Assembly: GCF_022026395.1 (NCBI RefSeq)
Contig: NZ_CP041767.1
Span: forward strand, 3,938,501-4,002,500
Direction: 5' to 3'
Origin: Brevibacillus brevis
GTDB taxonomy: Bacteria; Bacillota; Bacilli; Brevibacillales; Brevibacillaceae
DNA length: 64,000 bases
Shown here: piece after piece, positions 41,612 through 49,879 of the stretch
Position numbering within the stretch: the first letter of the stretch is position 1
How the letters are laid out: the number at the start of each line of letters is the position of its first letter
The notes under the pieces: generated by a model
Told to the model about the DNA's origin: nothing
Databases searched by the model: none
The model's input: only the letters and a program-made list of their open reading frames with translations
Translations under genes and position numbers: made by a program

Positions 41612-42072
41612 TCGTAAGGCTGGACGCTGTAGGAGAACAGCTTCCGCTCGAATTTCCCTTTGGGGCCAATGATCTGATACCAGGTCTCTCCGATCAACAA
41701 GTCGGTTGCAAAATCCTTGTCCAGCAGATTGGTGATCGTCTCCATGACCGCTTTCTCATTGTCTTTTTGAATTTTCAACGACAAGGCCAGGACGAAATAC
41801 GCCTGGTCTTCTTCCATTTCCAGCAAATGCAGACGGGCTGTACCACGGCGTTTGGCATTGAAACCATCGATCACATTTAACAGACCCTTTTTTGCTTGCA
41901 CTTTATACTTTGTCGCTTCCCTCCAAGAGGAAATAACCGCATCGTACAATGAAAAGGTCAGGATGAAATGGCTGGCGTAATCCTTCGGGTTAAAAGGCTC
42001 CGGTCCCATTTGCTTCTCATCCGCTGGTATGACGACGAATGCTTTGTAGTTGCTAAAAAACGGATCGCTCAT
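41596..42072 (-). CDS. Conserved hypothetical protein
   Basis: A 158-residue soluble protein. Blocks 'SHFILTFSLYDAVISSWREATKYKVQ' and 'ARLHLLEMEEDQAYFVLAL' suggest an alpha/beta fold. AAAGGAC precedes ATG 42072 (MSDPFF); an in-frame ATG at 42117 is rejected. It is convergent with the amidase gene, overlapping by 16 bases. Not recognised. Confidence 0.65.
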   Translation of the reverse strand: MSDPFFSNYKAFVVIPADEKQMGPEPFNPKDYASHFILTFSLYDAVISSWREATKYKVQAKKGLLNVIDGFNAKRRGTARLHLLEMEEDQAYFVLALSLKIQKDNEKAVMETITNLLDKDFATDLLIGETWYQIIGPKGKFERKLFSYSVQPYDYRPK

Positions 42073-42160
42073 GGCAGGTCCTTTCCTTCGAGAGTATCTG
42101 TGTTGGTTAGTATCCACTAGGAAAGCAGGATATTATGTACAAAAACGGTCATAAACGTTC

Positions 42161-42205
42161 AAAAGGCCAAGTCGACATGAAAACCGACTTGGCCTTTTGC
42201 TTGCT
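42161..42205. terminator. Bidirectional terminator
   Basis: AAAAGGCCAAGTCG (42161-42174) and CGACTTGGCCTTTT (42185-42198) form a perfect 14-bp stem with a 10-base loop. It serves the YitT-type gene on the minus strand. Confidence 0.88.
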
Positions 42206-42242
42206 TTTGTATAGGCATGTTTTTCAACTGAATATCTACTCA

Positions 42243-42899
42243 TTACCGGTGGGTCATCGAGACACTTCCATGCCCGTGTTCCTCTTCCATGACCTCCACT
42301 CCTGCACCATGATTGACGGTCCAGGTGATGACTTGGCTGGAAATGACAACGGCCAAAATGGTATACATCATCTCTTTCATCGGTACGAACCAGAACGACA
42401 TGCAAAGCACAATAACGTCCAGTAAAAGAAAGACCGTACCAATGGACAATCCCGTGTACTTACTGATCAACAGGGAGAAAATATCGTCTCCACCTGTCGC
42501 AGCTCCATAGCGCAGAACCAATCCGGTACCCAACCCGGTCAAAACACCGGCCAAGACAGACGCCAGCGGCATCATTCTGCTCATATCCATGACAATCGGT
42601 GAAAATCGTTCAAACAAATCGTAAAACACGGTAAAAGCAAGTGATGCAAAAATGGTGTCCCAAATGAACTGGCGGCCTCTTACTAACCAGGCAACCAAAA
42701 ACAGTGGAATATCCAGCAAAAGCATCACCATCGCTGGCGACAAGTCAAAGGCGTATTTCGCCAGTAACCCTAAGCCAACAAACCCACCTTCAGACAGATG
42801 GTTCTGAAAGTTAATGTGATAATACGCAAAAGCAAGTAAACAAGCTCCAAACAAAATCATACTATAACGCTTAGATAACTGCAGCGCTCTCCTCATCAT
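42243..42899 (-). CDS. YitT-family (DUF161-like) membrane protein
   Basis: A 218-residue integral membrane protein with five or six helices ('GGFVGLGLLAKY', 'DIPLFLVAWLVRGRQFIWDT', 'GLGTGLVLRYGAATGGDDIFSLLI'). The 'GA.TGG.DI.' turn is typical of YitT proteins; the usual cytoplasmic DUF2179 domain is missing and the protein ends with a His/Glu-rich tail (EEEHGHGS) that could bind metal. Function unknown. GAGGAAA precedes ATG 42899. A leader of about 220 bases lies upstream and can fold onto this ribosome binding site. Confidence 0.82.
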   Translation of the reverse strand: MMRRALQLSKRYSMILFGACLLAFAYYHINFQNHLSEGGFVGLGLLAKYAFDLSPAMVMLLLDIPLFLVAWLVRGRQFIWDTIFASLAFTVFYDLFERFSPIVMDMSRMMPLASVLAGVLTGLGTGLVLRYGAATGGDDIFSLLISKYTGLSIGTVFLLLDVIVLCMSFWFVPMKEMMYTILAVVISSQVITWTVNHGAGVEVMEEEHGHGSVSMTHR

Positions 42900-43131
42900 G
42901 GTTTCCTCGCATTTTTGTCGGTTTAGGCACAGACGACCAACCGACTACCGAGGAACATCGCAAGTATAAGTCGCTACTCATACAAAGGGCCCCGCTTTCG
43001 TAGTAGATTGGTCGTCTTCAGTGACGAGCGACTACTACGAAGCTAGATGTAGGAGAGGTCAAAACGTTTCCAGATCGTCCTATGGGGACGCATGGTATCC
43101 TGATCCCTTCCATGGCTTTTCTTGTATTATA
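42900..43131 (-). promoter_or_regulatory. Promoter and highly structured 5' leader of the YitT-type gene (candidate RNA switch)
   Basis: TATAAT on the minus strand at 43131-43126 begins a transcript with about 220 nt of leader. Pairings seen directly: a 12-bp stem (42994-43006 with 43032-43043, one bulge) enclosing CGTC/GACG; a 7-bp hairpin (42917-42923 with 42939-42945); a 7-bp pairing of the ribosome binding site region (42903-42909) with 42949-42955; and a competing perfect 10-bp pairing (42931-42940 with 43008-43017) that would open the second hairpin. No T-box, thiamine, lysine, cobalamin or Mg box core is present. Confidence 0.55.
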
Positions 43132-43135
43132 TCAC

Positions 43136-43174
43136 AAAAAAGGTGAAAAGACGACTCGAAACCGTCTTTTCACC
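43136..43174 (-). terminator. Terminator of the btu-cob operon
   Basis: GGTGAAAAGACG and CGTCTTTTCACC form a perfect 12-bp stem followed by TTTTTT; it ends four bases after the cobU stop. Confidence 0.9.
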
Positions 43175-43177
43175 GAG

Positions 43178-43744
43178 CTAAAATTGGAAAGCTTGTCCTT
43201 TTAGTTCCACCGGAATCCCTGCTGTGACAAGAAAAACTTGATCGGCAACAGTTGCCACACGTTGATTCATCAACCCTGCCAAGTCACGAAACATACGGCC
43301 CAACGGATGTTGCGGGACGAGCCCGTCGCCTACTTCATTTGTCACCAGCAAAACGGTACCGGGGTAGTCTTTTAGCTGGTTTACCAGCACATCAACCTGC
43401 TGGAGCACTTTCTCAAATGGCTGTTCCTCTCCTTTATACAACAGCCAATTGGACAGCCAAAGGATCAAGCAATCAACCAAAATCACCGTCTGCTGTTCTT
43501 GTATGTCCTTTTGTGCTCCCAACTTTGCAAGCCATTCTGTCAATGCGTACGGCTCCTCAATCGTTTGCCAAGGAAAGTTGGATTGCAAACGGCGGTCGCG
43601 ATGGTACAAGATCCGCTCTTCCATTTCCTCATCAGTGATTTGTGCAGTCGCGATGTAAACACCCGAGGAGCCCAAATGAGCTGCGTATTTTTCGGCAAAC
43701 GTGCTTTTTCCGCTGCGTGCTCCACCTGTAATCAGTACAATCAT
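43178..43744 (-). CDS. cobU: Adenosylcobinamide kinase / adenosylcobinamide-phosphate guanylyltransferase
   Basis: A 188-residue bifunctional enzyme of cobalamin salvage that phosphorylates adenosylcobinamide and transfers GMP. The P-loop GGARSGKST (7-15), 'YIATAQITDEEMEERILYHRDRR' with the guanylylated histidine, and 'VTNEVGDGLVPQHPLGRMFRDLAG' are diagnostic. Last gene of the riboswitch operon, 12 bases after btuD. Its presence shows the operon handles cobinamide as well as intact B12. Confidence 0.94.
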   Translation of the reverse strand: MIVLITGGARSGKSTFAEKYAAHLGSSGVYIATAQITDEEMEERILYHRDRRLQSNFPWQTIEEPYALTEWLAKLGAQKDIQEQQTVILVDCLILWLSNWLLYKGEEQPFEKVLQQVDVLVNQLKDYPGTVLLVTNEVGDGLVPQHPLGRMFRDLAGLMNQRVATVADQVFLVTAGIPVELKGQAFQF

Positions 43745-43756
43745 GCTTCTGTCTCC

Positions 43757-44533
43757 TTACACTTGCGATTGCAAAATAATTTGCGGCAAATGATGAACAG
43801 GATGCTCCATGACAATCGGTCTGGTTCCGTATACAGCCTCTATTCTGTCACTTTGCAAGATGTCTTTTGGTGTGCCAACGCTTATCTGCTTTCCTTTATG
43901 CAGCATTAGGATACGATCGCAGTATAAGGAGGCCAGATTCAAATCGTGCAGCACAGCAATGACCGTCACCCGCGTCGTCTTTTGCCATTTTCGCACGATG
44001 TCCATCAGTTGAATCTGATACCCGATATCGAGGTAAGTCGTGGGTTCATCCAGCAATAGCACCTGTGGTCGCTGGATCAATGCCTTCCCCAAAGCCACGC
44101 GCTGCTTTTCCCCACCGCTCAACTGATCCAGTGTGCGCTCTTCCAAATGTTCAAGACCCAGCAGCTGTACGATTTCATCAATGAGCGATGCGACATCCTG
44201 CTTTTCTTCGCCCAGCCAATTTTGGTAAGGAAAGCGTCCCATCTCCAACACCTCTCGGACACGAAAGCCGACTGGCGGCAGACCCTCTTGCTCCAAAACA
44301 GCCAGTATTTTGGCAAGCTCTTTGCGTGGATAGGAAAGAAGCTTTTTCTCCTGAAGCAAAATGTCTCCGGCATCCGCCTTGATGACTCCTGAAATCATTT
44401 TCAGCAAGGTGGATTTACCGCTTCCATTGGGCCCGATGATGCCAAAAAATTCTCCCTTGTCCACGCAAAAATCGATTCCGTGCAAAACTGGCGTATCCTG
44501 ATACGATTTCTGCAAGCTGCGCACATTGATCAT
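43757..44533 (-). CDS. btuD: Cobalamin ABC transporter ATP-binding protein
   Basis: A 258-residue ATPase of the BtuD/FhuC class: Walker A GPNGSGKST (about 34-42), signature LSGGEKQR, Walker B LLLDEPTTYLD and H-loop VLHDLN. It drives import with the BtuC permease. AGAGGTAACG precedes ATG 44533, nine bases after the btuC stop. By family alone it could serve siderophores; the B12 riboswitch settles cobalamin. Confidence 0.92.
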   Translation of the reverse strand: MINVRSLQKSYQDTPVLHGIDFCVDKGEFFGIIGPNGSGKSTLLKMISGVIKADAGDILLQEKKLLSYPRKELAKILAVLEQEGLPPVGFRVREVLEMGRFPYQNWLGEEKQDVASLIDEIVQLLGLEHLEERTLDQLSGGEKQRVALGKALIQRPQVLLLDEPTTYLDIGYQIQLMDIVRKWQKTTRVTVIAVLHDLNLASLYCDRILMLHKGKQISVGTPKDILQSDRIEAVYGTRPIVMEHPVHHLPQIILQSQV

Positions 44534-44542
44534 AAGCTTACG

Positions 44543-45580
44543 TTACCTCTTCCTAAAGCGTTTATTTTGCTTCAATAAATAAGCGAAAAACGGTGCTCCC
44601 AGAAATGCTGTCACGACACCGAGCGGGATTTCTGTGGGACTTAGCAGCATTCTGGCGAGAGTGTCGGCCCACAGCACATAGATGCCACCGCAGATCGCAG
44701 CCATCGGCAGCAAAATACGGTGGTCAGGACCAACCAGCATACGGACGAGGTGCGGTACCACCAGGCCAACGAACCCGATAATTCCCGCGATAGAAACCGC
44801 TGCTGCCGTCAGAAGAGTCGAGACGACCAGAACCACCATCTTTGTTCGATCCACATGGACGCCGAGATGCGCAGCCTGCCGCTCGCCCAATGCAAAAAGG
44901 TTCAAGGAACGCGCATAGCTCACCAGCACCATTCCACCGATGACCAAGTACGGAATCAAGACGTACGTAAAGGCCCAGCCCCGAAATGACAGGCTGCCCA
45001 TCAGCCAGAACACGATCTCATTGACCGTCTGATCGGATAGCGAAACCATAAAGGAAACGAGTGAGCCGAGAAAAGCCTGCACCACAACTCCAGACAAAAT
45101 CAGGGTCTCTGTTTGGAGCTTTCCTTGCGTGTTTGCGAGTCCGAGTACGATCCATAGACTGAGCAGTCCTGTAAGAAATGCGACGACAGGCGTGCTCCAT
45201 GCACCCAAAAAGCTGATTTGCAAGCCAAACAGGATTAAAAAGGCCGCTCCGACAGCAGAACCTGATGCCACGCCCATCGTAAACGGATCGGCGAGCGGAT
45301 TGCGCAAAACTCCCTGAAAGCCCGCTCCCGCAAGCGACAAGCAAGCCCCAATCAAGACAGCCAATACAACGCGTGGAAAACGAACCTTCATGACAATTTG
45401 CTCAGATGACTCCGGCCACGTTACGGCAATCCAGTCAGAGAAGCCCGGGATCTGCTGGAGCAGGATGAGCCATACTTGTGAGATCGGAAGTTGTGCCGCC
45501 CCCATCGAGATGCTGATGACTATTGATGCCAGCAGGACGAGACAACTGACTCCTCCCCATATGAACAATCGTTTCTTCAT
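44543..45580 (-). CDS. btuC: Cobalamin ABC transporter permease
   Basis: A 345-residue FecCD-family permease with about ten helices; 'RFPRVVLAVLIGACLSLAGAGFQGVLRNPLADPFTMGVASGSAVGAA' and 'IGFVGLVVPHLVRMLVGPDHR' are the hallmark segments, the latter being the ATPase-coupling region. GGTGAAA precedes ATG 45580; the btuF stop is one base away. Confidence 0.92.
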   Translation of the reverse strand: MKKRLFIWGGVSCLVLLASIVISISMGAAQLPISQVWLILLQQIPGFSDWIAVTWPESSEQIVMKVRFPRVVLAVLIGACLSLAGAGFQGVLRNPLADPFTMGVASGSAVGAAFLILFGLQISFLGAWSTPVVAFLTGLLSLWIVLGLANTQGKLQTETLILSGVVVQAFLGSLVSFMVSLSDQTVNEIVFWLMGSLSFRGWAFTYVLIPYLVIGGMVLVSYARSLNLFALGERQAAHLGVHVDRTKMVVLVVSTLLTAAAVSIAGIIGFVGLVVPHLVRMLVGPDHRILLPMAAICGGIYVLWADTLARMLLSPTEIPLGVVTAFLGAPFFAYLLKQNKRFRKR

Positions 45581-45581
45581 T

Positions 45582-46577
45582 TTATTTCACCAAGTCAGGG
45601 TAAATCGCCTTGGCTACTTCGATCAAGCCTTGTGTAATGCGCGGACCAGGGCGGGACAAAATATTTTGGTCCATGCCAAAGATTTGTTTTTCACGAATCG
45701 CCTTCATTTTATCCCAACCATTGCGATTCGCGATCATATCCTCCAGCTTGACGCCGGTCTTTTCATCGGTAATTCCGCTCGCATACAAAATGACGTCTGG
45801 GTCGTTTTGCAAAATCTTTTCTTCACTGATCGGATTCCAGCCTTGGGTGTCAGAAGCAATATTTGTCGCTCCAGCCAGTGTGATGAGTTCGTCCATGAAC
45901 TCGCCTTTTCCGACTGTCCAGCCTGGGGAGAATTCCAGGTATACCTTTTTCTTCTGTTCCGGTTTTACATTTTTCACTGCATCTTCAACGTACGCGATGT
46001 CTTTCTTCATTTGCGCGACGACTTTTTCGGCTTGTTCCTGTGTATTCGTGATAACTCCCATTGTTAAAACATTGTTAAGGATGTCATCCATCTTTGTCGG
46101 ATGAGTAATGTAGACGGGCATTCCGAGAGATTTTAGCTTGTCAGCCACTGGCTTCTCCATCGAAATCCCACCGACGACCATATCCGGCGTTTGAGCGAGA
46201 ATGGCTTCTTCATTCGGTTTGACGACGCCGCCAATTTTCGGCTTTGCCTTCGCCGCTTCTGGATAATCGTCATAGTCTGAGACAGCTACGATCCGATCTT
46301 CCAAGCCTAATGCGAACAATATCTCTGTCTCGGCAGGTGATGTTGAGACGATTCGCTCAGGAGCTTTTGCAAAGGTTACTTCTTTTCCAGTCGCATCCGT
46401 GACTGTCAATGGATACGTTGTTTGTTTTGCAGGCTGCTCGGCCGCGCTCTCTTGCGGTGTTGTCTGCGGTGCACCTGTTTGTCCACCTGGTGCTGGCTGG
46501 CTGTTATCATTACCCGCACAACCCGCGAGGCTCGCCGCTACCAGTAGTGGGATCATGAATCGCAATGAACGTTTCAT
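45582..46577 (-). CDS. btuF: Cobalamin-binding lipoprotein
   Basis: A 331-residue substrate-binding lipoprotein: lipobox LAGC with C20, a Gln/Pro-rich linker to about residue 55, then a class III periplasmic-binding fold ('ERIVSTSPAETEILFALGLEDRIVAVSDYDDYPEAA', 'NDPDVILYASGI'). The 'SPAETE.LFALG..D.(I)VGV(S)' style is typical of BtuF. AAGGAAG precedes ATG 46577. First gene behind the cobalamin riboswitch. Confidence 0.92.
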   Translation of the reverse strand: MKRSLRFMIPLLVAASLAGCAGNDNSQPAPGGQTGAPQTTPQESAAEQPAKQTTYPLTVTDATGKEVTFAKAPERIVSTSPAETEILFALGLEDRIVAVSDYDDYPEAAKAKPKIGGVVKPNEEAILAQTPDMVVGGISMEKPVADKLKSLGMPVYITHPTKMDDILNNVLTMGVITNTQEQAEKVVAQMKKDIAYVEDAVKNVKPEQKKKVYLEFSPGWTVGKGEFMDELITLAGATNIASDTQGWNPISEEKILQNDPDVILYASGITDEKTGVKLEDMIANRNGWDKMKAIREKQIFGMDQNILSRPGPRITQGLIEVAKAIYPDLVK

Positions 46578-46622
46578 ATGTAGAACTTCCTTTCTTCATG
46601 TCTGATTGACTGTACCTTCCAA

Positions 46623-46665
46623 TAAAAAAAGCGACCCTTGCTTCCATTCGGAAATCAAAGGGTCG
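46623..46665 (-). terminator. Attenuator terminator of the cobalamin riboswitch
   Basis: CGACCCTT and AAGGGTCG, with TTCC/GGAA inside, followed on the minus strand by seven T, between the aptamer and btuF. Confidence 0.88.
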
Positions 46666-46702
46666 GCACCTCAGGGCAAACAGACAGGATGGTCTGCTTC
46701 CT

Positions 46703-46870
46703 CAAATAGGCCGATCCTTTCCGCGAAGGCAACAGGCACGAAAACAAACAGGCAGGTCTCCTGGCTTACGGCTGAGGAACGAGCCGATTTACAGTGGCGG
46801 GACCGCGTCGGATTTTCACCGACTTCCCTTTTCACCCGATCTTTTTAAGAAAAGACGAGGCACCTATTTG
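46703..46870 (-). promoter_or_regulatory. Cobalamin riboswitch
   Basis: On the minus strand the leader shows the B12-box core: GGTGAAAAGGGAA, GTCGGTGAAAATCCGAC, GCGGTCCCGCCACTGTAA and AGCCAGGAGACCTGCC. P1 is closed by CAAATAGG (46870-46863) and CCTATTTG (46710-46703). With the downstream terminator it would turn off btuF, btuC, btuD and cobU when adenosylcobalamin is plentiful. Confidence 0.96.
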
Positions 46871-46982
46871 CTGTTACGTTTGAAATTGTCACAGTCCATG
46901 ATTCATCCTACATCATAGCATTCCTTGGATGAAAAAAGAATGACAAACACGTAAGCCAATACTTTCTTGCCTAACTAAAAAT

Positions 46983-47010
46983 GAAAAACGCCTGAACAAA
47001 AGGTTCAGGC
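46983..47010 (-). terminator. Terminator of the MBL-fold gene
   Basis: GCCTGAAC and GTTCAGGC form an 8-bp stem, followed on the minus strand by GTTTTTC. Confidence 0.8.
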
Positions 47011-47031
47011 AAATGTAAAGCTTTTCGCAGG

Positions 47032-47976
47032 CTACTCTCGTTTGTGCAAATAATCCAGAATGCCCATGGAGCATACTTGCAAATCGAGCTTGAGTACTTC
47101 GAAAACGTCGTGGTCACCACTGATGCCTTGTGACTGTAGATGATCCGAGATTCGTTCAAACAGCGTACGAGACAATTCTTCATAGGTTTGTCCAGCAGCA
47201 ATCGCTGACTCTCCTTCCTCCACAAACACGGGGAGCCACTCACGTATTTGACGGTACACATCATCCACCTGCTCAGACATCCCATAATGACCAAAGTAAA
47301 TGCGATTTAGCTTGCGTGCTTCAAAACGGCTTAGAGACGCTAGCATGGCATCTGGGTCAAACTGATTCGGCGAAGTAGATGGCAGCACGAGGTGTATGCC
47401 ATCCTTTTGAAGCTGTGGATAAAGTACACCTGCCGTATCCCCTGTGAACATGCCGCGGCTTACGGGATCGTAGATGCTGAAATGATGATTGGCATGTCCC
47501 GGCGAATCCACAAACTCTAACACGCAATTTTCTCCGATCTTCAGTGTATCCCCGTCGCCGCGAATCAAAAGCCTCTCCTCAGAAACTGCCACGATCGGAT
47601 CGAACAATCGATCAAAATCATCGTGATAAACCGCTCTCGCCCCTGCGATCAGTCGGCTCGGATCTACGAGATGACGTGCACCTTTCGGGTGGACGACGAC
47701 CTTTGCGTTTGGACAATCCTTCAAAAACAGTCCTACTCCTCCTGCATGATCCAAATGAATATGTGTCACAATGATGTATTTTACTTGTTCCGGCGTATAA
47801 CCGAGCTTGGCAAGACCGGCCTTGATGTATGGGACGGAGGGGCTTGGTCCTGTTTCGACCAAAGTCAGTTCTTCTTCAGCGATGACATAAGTCCCCGTAC
47901 GCTCTGGCCAGCCCATATCGAAACCGTCTATCAAATGAATGCGCTCCCCTAAGTAAATAGGCTGTGATGATTGCAT
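47032..47976 (-). CDS. Metallo-beta-lactamase fold hydrolase
   Basis: A 314-residue hydrolase with the metal motif THIHLDHAGG (about 71-80), further ligands in 'DSPGHANHHFSIYD', 'FTGDTAG' and the C-terminal 'FGHYG'. Length and layout match the single-domain glyoxalase-II/arylsulfatase-like group rather than true beta-lactamases; the C-terminal 70 residues form a helical cap. An upstream in-frame TTG overlaps the AAGGAGGAG site, so ATG 47976 is the start. Substrate unknown. Confidence 0.86.
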   Translation of the reverse strand: MQSSQPIYLGERIHLIDGFDMGWPERTGTYVIAEEELTLVETGPSPSVPYIKAGLAKLGYTPEQVKYIIVTHIHLDHAGGVGLFLKDCPNAKVVVHPKGARHLVDPSRLIAGARAVYHDDFDRLFDPIVAVSEERLLIRGDGDTLKIGENCVLEFVDSPGHANHHFSIYDPVSRGMFTGDTAGVLYPQLQKDGIHLVLPSTSPNQFDPDAMLASLSRFEARKLNRIYFGHYGMSEQVDDVYRQIREWLPVFVEEGESAIAAGQTYEELSRTLFERISDHLQSQGISGDHDVFEVLKLDLQVCSMGILDYLHKRE

Positions 47977-48133
47977 GTAAATGCTCCTCCTTTTCAAAAA
48001 TCATTTTGTTGCGAGAATATTTACACTTTATCACCTATTTGGGAGGCGCTGGTGAAAAACAACACAAAATCTTCATATTTTTATCGTAATATAAGGGCAG
48101 TAAAAAAATTCCATTACTTGGAGGGGTGCAAAA

Positions 48134-48718
48134 ATGGGTCAGCTTTTTTCTGAGTTACGACCTGAGCATGAGACGTTTATCAAGAAGCAACGAATGTTCT
48201 TTGTTGCCTCTGCTCCAATGGACACAGATGGTCACGTGAATCTTTCACCGAAAGGGTACGATTCTTTTCGCATAATATCCCCTAATGAGGTCGCCTATTT
48301 GGACCTGACTGGAAGTGGAAACGAGACCAGTGCACATCTACAGGAAAATGGCAGGATTACGATCATGTTCTGTGCATTTGAAGGCCCACCTCTCATCATG
48401 CGCCTATTCGGCAAAGGAACGGTTATTCTCCCAGATACACCTCGGTGGGATGAGCTCGTAAATGACTTCCCGCTTCTGCCTGGTGCTCGTCAAATCATTA
48501 CCGTAAACATACAGGAAGTAAAGACTTCTTGCGGCTGGGCTATCCCCTTCTATTCCTATTCAAAAGAACGCGAAACCCTTCAGAAATGGACTTTGGCTAA
48601 AGACGAGCAGGAGCTGCTTGCTTATCAAAAGGAAAACAACGTAGTCAGCATGGATGGCTTGCCAACACCCTTGGGACAAAAACTTTTCCCCGCAGTAGGT
48701 GGAGATAACGAAGCGTAA
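48134..48718 (+). CDS. Pyridoxamine 5'-phosphate oxidase family flavoprotein
   Basis: A 194-residue split-barrel FMN protein. 'FFVASAPMDTDGHVNLSPKGYDSFRIISPNEVAYLDLTGSGNET' and 'RITIMFCAFEGPP' mark the PNPOx-like family of general-stress or F420/FMN-binding proteins; it is not the vitamin B6 enzyme PdxH itself. TTGGAGGGG precedes ATG 48134. Single gene, function unproven. Confidence 0.82.
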   Translation: MGQLFSELRPEHETFIKKQRMFFVASAPMDTDGHVNLSPKGYDSFRIISPNEVAYLDLTGSGNETSAHLQENGRITIMFCAFEGPPLIMRLFGKGTVILPDTPRWDELVNDFPLLPGARQIITVNIQEVKTSCGWAIPFYSYSKERETLQKWTLAKDEQELLAYQKENNVVSMDGLPTPLGQKLFPAVGGDNEA

Positions 48719-48723
48719 AACAC

Positions 48724-48756
48724 AAAGAAGCTGCCTTTCTCGCAGCTTCTTTTTTG
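48724..48756. terminator. Bidirectional terminator
   Basis: AGAAGCTGC (48726-48734) and GCAGCTTCT (48742-48750), then TTTTTT. Confidence 0.88.
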
Positions 48757-48765
48757 GAAACCTCT

Positions 48766-49524
48766 TTACTTGCTCGTATAAATCGCCACTGCATCGCGGA
48801 GAAACTCGGCTACACCTGGCTGCTCCTTGTCATAGTAAGCGGTAAAACGCGGGTCATCTACATACATCTGGGCCACACCTGCGTGGGCTTCCTTACTGTA
48901 GGTGTCCCAATAAAAACTCAGCCATTGACGGTGAAGATCTGCTGCTTTTTGCGCTAATTCATGAGCAGGATCACCTGTCGAAAATGCCTGCGCCAACGTC
49001 TCGTGCAGCTCTGCGTTCAATTTCTCCAGCGCGGCATATTGTTCTTCTGTCATGCCTTTGACCTTCTGATTCGATTTTTCGATTCGGTCACTTCCATATT
49101 TTGCACGAATTTCTTCTCCGTATTGCGCCTCGTTGTCGTCAATCAACTTTTGCTTGAAGCCTTCAAATTTTTGTTTGTCACTCATCGTTTTAGTCCCCTC
49201 TCTTTGTGCTAATGTCAAATCGACATTGGCGATTAACGCATCCAATTGCGCTCGCCTTTCCAGGAGCTTCTCGCGGTGCTCCAGCAGTGCCCGGTCAGCA
49301 TCAAAGGTTGGTGAATCCAGGATCTCCTTGATTTCCTCCAAGCTCACCCCCAGCTCGCGGTAAAAAAGGATTTGCTGCAATCGATCAACCTCTTGCTGTC
49401 CGTAAATGCGATACCCTGACGAATTGATTCTCGCCGGCTTGAGAAGGTCAATTTCATCATAGTATCGGAGCGTCCGGGTGCTGACACCCGCCAGGAGTCC
49501 TAGCTTTTGCACCGTATATTCCAT
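48766..49524 (-). CDS. MerR-family regulator with TipAS antibiotic-recognition domain
   Basis: A 252-residue activator like B. subtilis Mta and Streptomyces TipAL. Residues 1-70 are the MerR winged helix ('TVQKLGLLAGVSTRTLRYYDEIDLLKPARINSSGYRIY'), 75-110 a dimerising coiled coil, and about 120-250 the globin-like TipAS domain ('YGEEIRAKYGSD', 'FYWDTYSKEAHAGVAQMY') that traps thiopeptide-like drugs. AGGAGGA with seven bases to ATG 49524 rejects earlier starts. Its own promoter has the 19-bp spacer used by MerR activators, suggesting autoactivation; no efflux pump is adjacent. Confidence 0.92.
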   Translation of the reverse strand: MEYTVQKLGLLAGVSTRTLRYYDEIDLLKPARINSSGYRIYGQQEVDRLQQILFYRELGVSLEEIKEILDSPTFDADRALLEHREKLLERRAQLDALIANVDLTLAQREGTKTMSDKQKFEGFKQKLIDDNEAQYGEEIRAKYGSDRIEKSNQKVKGMTEEQYAALEKLNAELHETLAQAFSTGDPAHELAQKAADLHRQWLSFYWDTYSKEAHAGVAQMYVDDPRFTAYYDKEQPGVAEFLRDAVAIYTSK

Positions 49525-49546
49525 GTTCATTCCTCCTGACAAATTG

Positions 49547-49577
49547 ATCGTACACATTTACGGACCGTCAATGTCAA
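49547..49577 (-). promoter_or_regulatory. MerR-type promoter with 19-bp spacer
   Basis: On the minus strand TTGACA (49577-49572), 19-base spacer containing the dyad ACGG-TCCGT, TACGAT (49552-49547). The overlong spacer is the hallmark of promoters that MerR-family proteins untwist. Confidence 0.8.
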
Positions 49578-49658
49578 ATACATTTTCACAAAAATTGGCG
49601 TTACTTCATTTTCATTATTTGCTAAAATATAGGTAAAGCCATACAAGGGGGGACTTCG

Positions 49659-49829
49659 ATGCTCTATATCATCGGCTTCATTGTAGCTATAGTCGGTGCC
49701 GGATGGGGATTAACAGGGCTGCTCAGTCTTAAAGCGAGAGATAAACATGCCATCACCCATTACACTGATGATGCTTATGCCCAGCAAACCTTGTTCCAGA
49801 TGCATAACAACCCTACCCAAGGCATGTAA
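49659..49829 (+). CDS. Small single-span membrane protein
   Basis: A 56-residue protein: one N-terminal transmembrane helix (about residues 2-24, Gly/Ile/Val-rich) and a short cytoplasmic or outer tail ending NPTQGM. AAGGGGGGAC lies seven bases before ATG 49659. A terminator follows directly. Function unknown; the clean site and terminator make it a real gene. Confidence 0.7.
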   Translation: MLYIIGFIVAIVGAGWGLTGLLSLKARDKHAITHYTDDAYAQQTLFQMHNNPTQGM

Positions 49830-49832
49830 AGA

Positions 49833-49879
49833 TAAAAAATGGCTGCCCGCATCGTGTGCATGGCAGCCACTTTTCTTTT
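49833..49879. terminator. Bidirectional terminator
   Basis: TGGCTGCC (49840-49847) and GGCAGCCA (49862-49869) with GCA/TGC inside; A and T tracts on both sides. Confidence 0.85.

Noticed and set aside
42900-43131. T-box, SAM, TPP, Mg, or cobalamin riboswitch in the YitT leader
   Set aside because: None of the conserved cores (for example the T-box AGGGTGG or the B12 box) is present; kept only as an unclassified structured leader.
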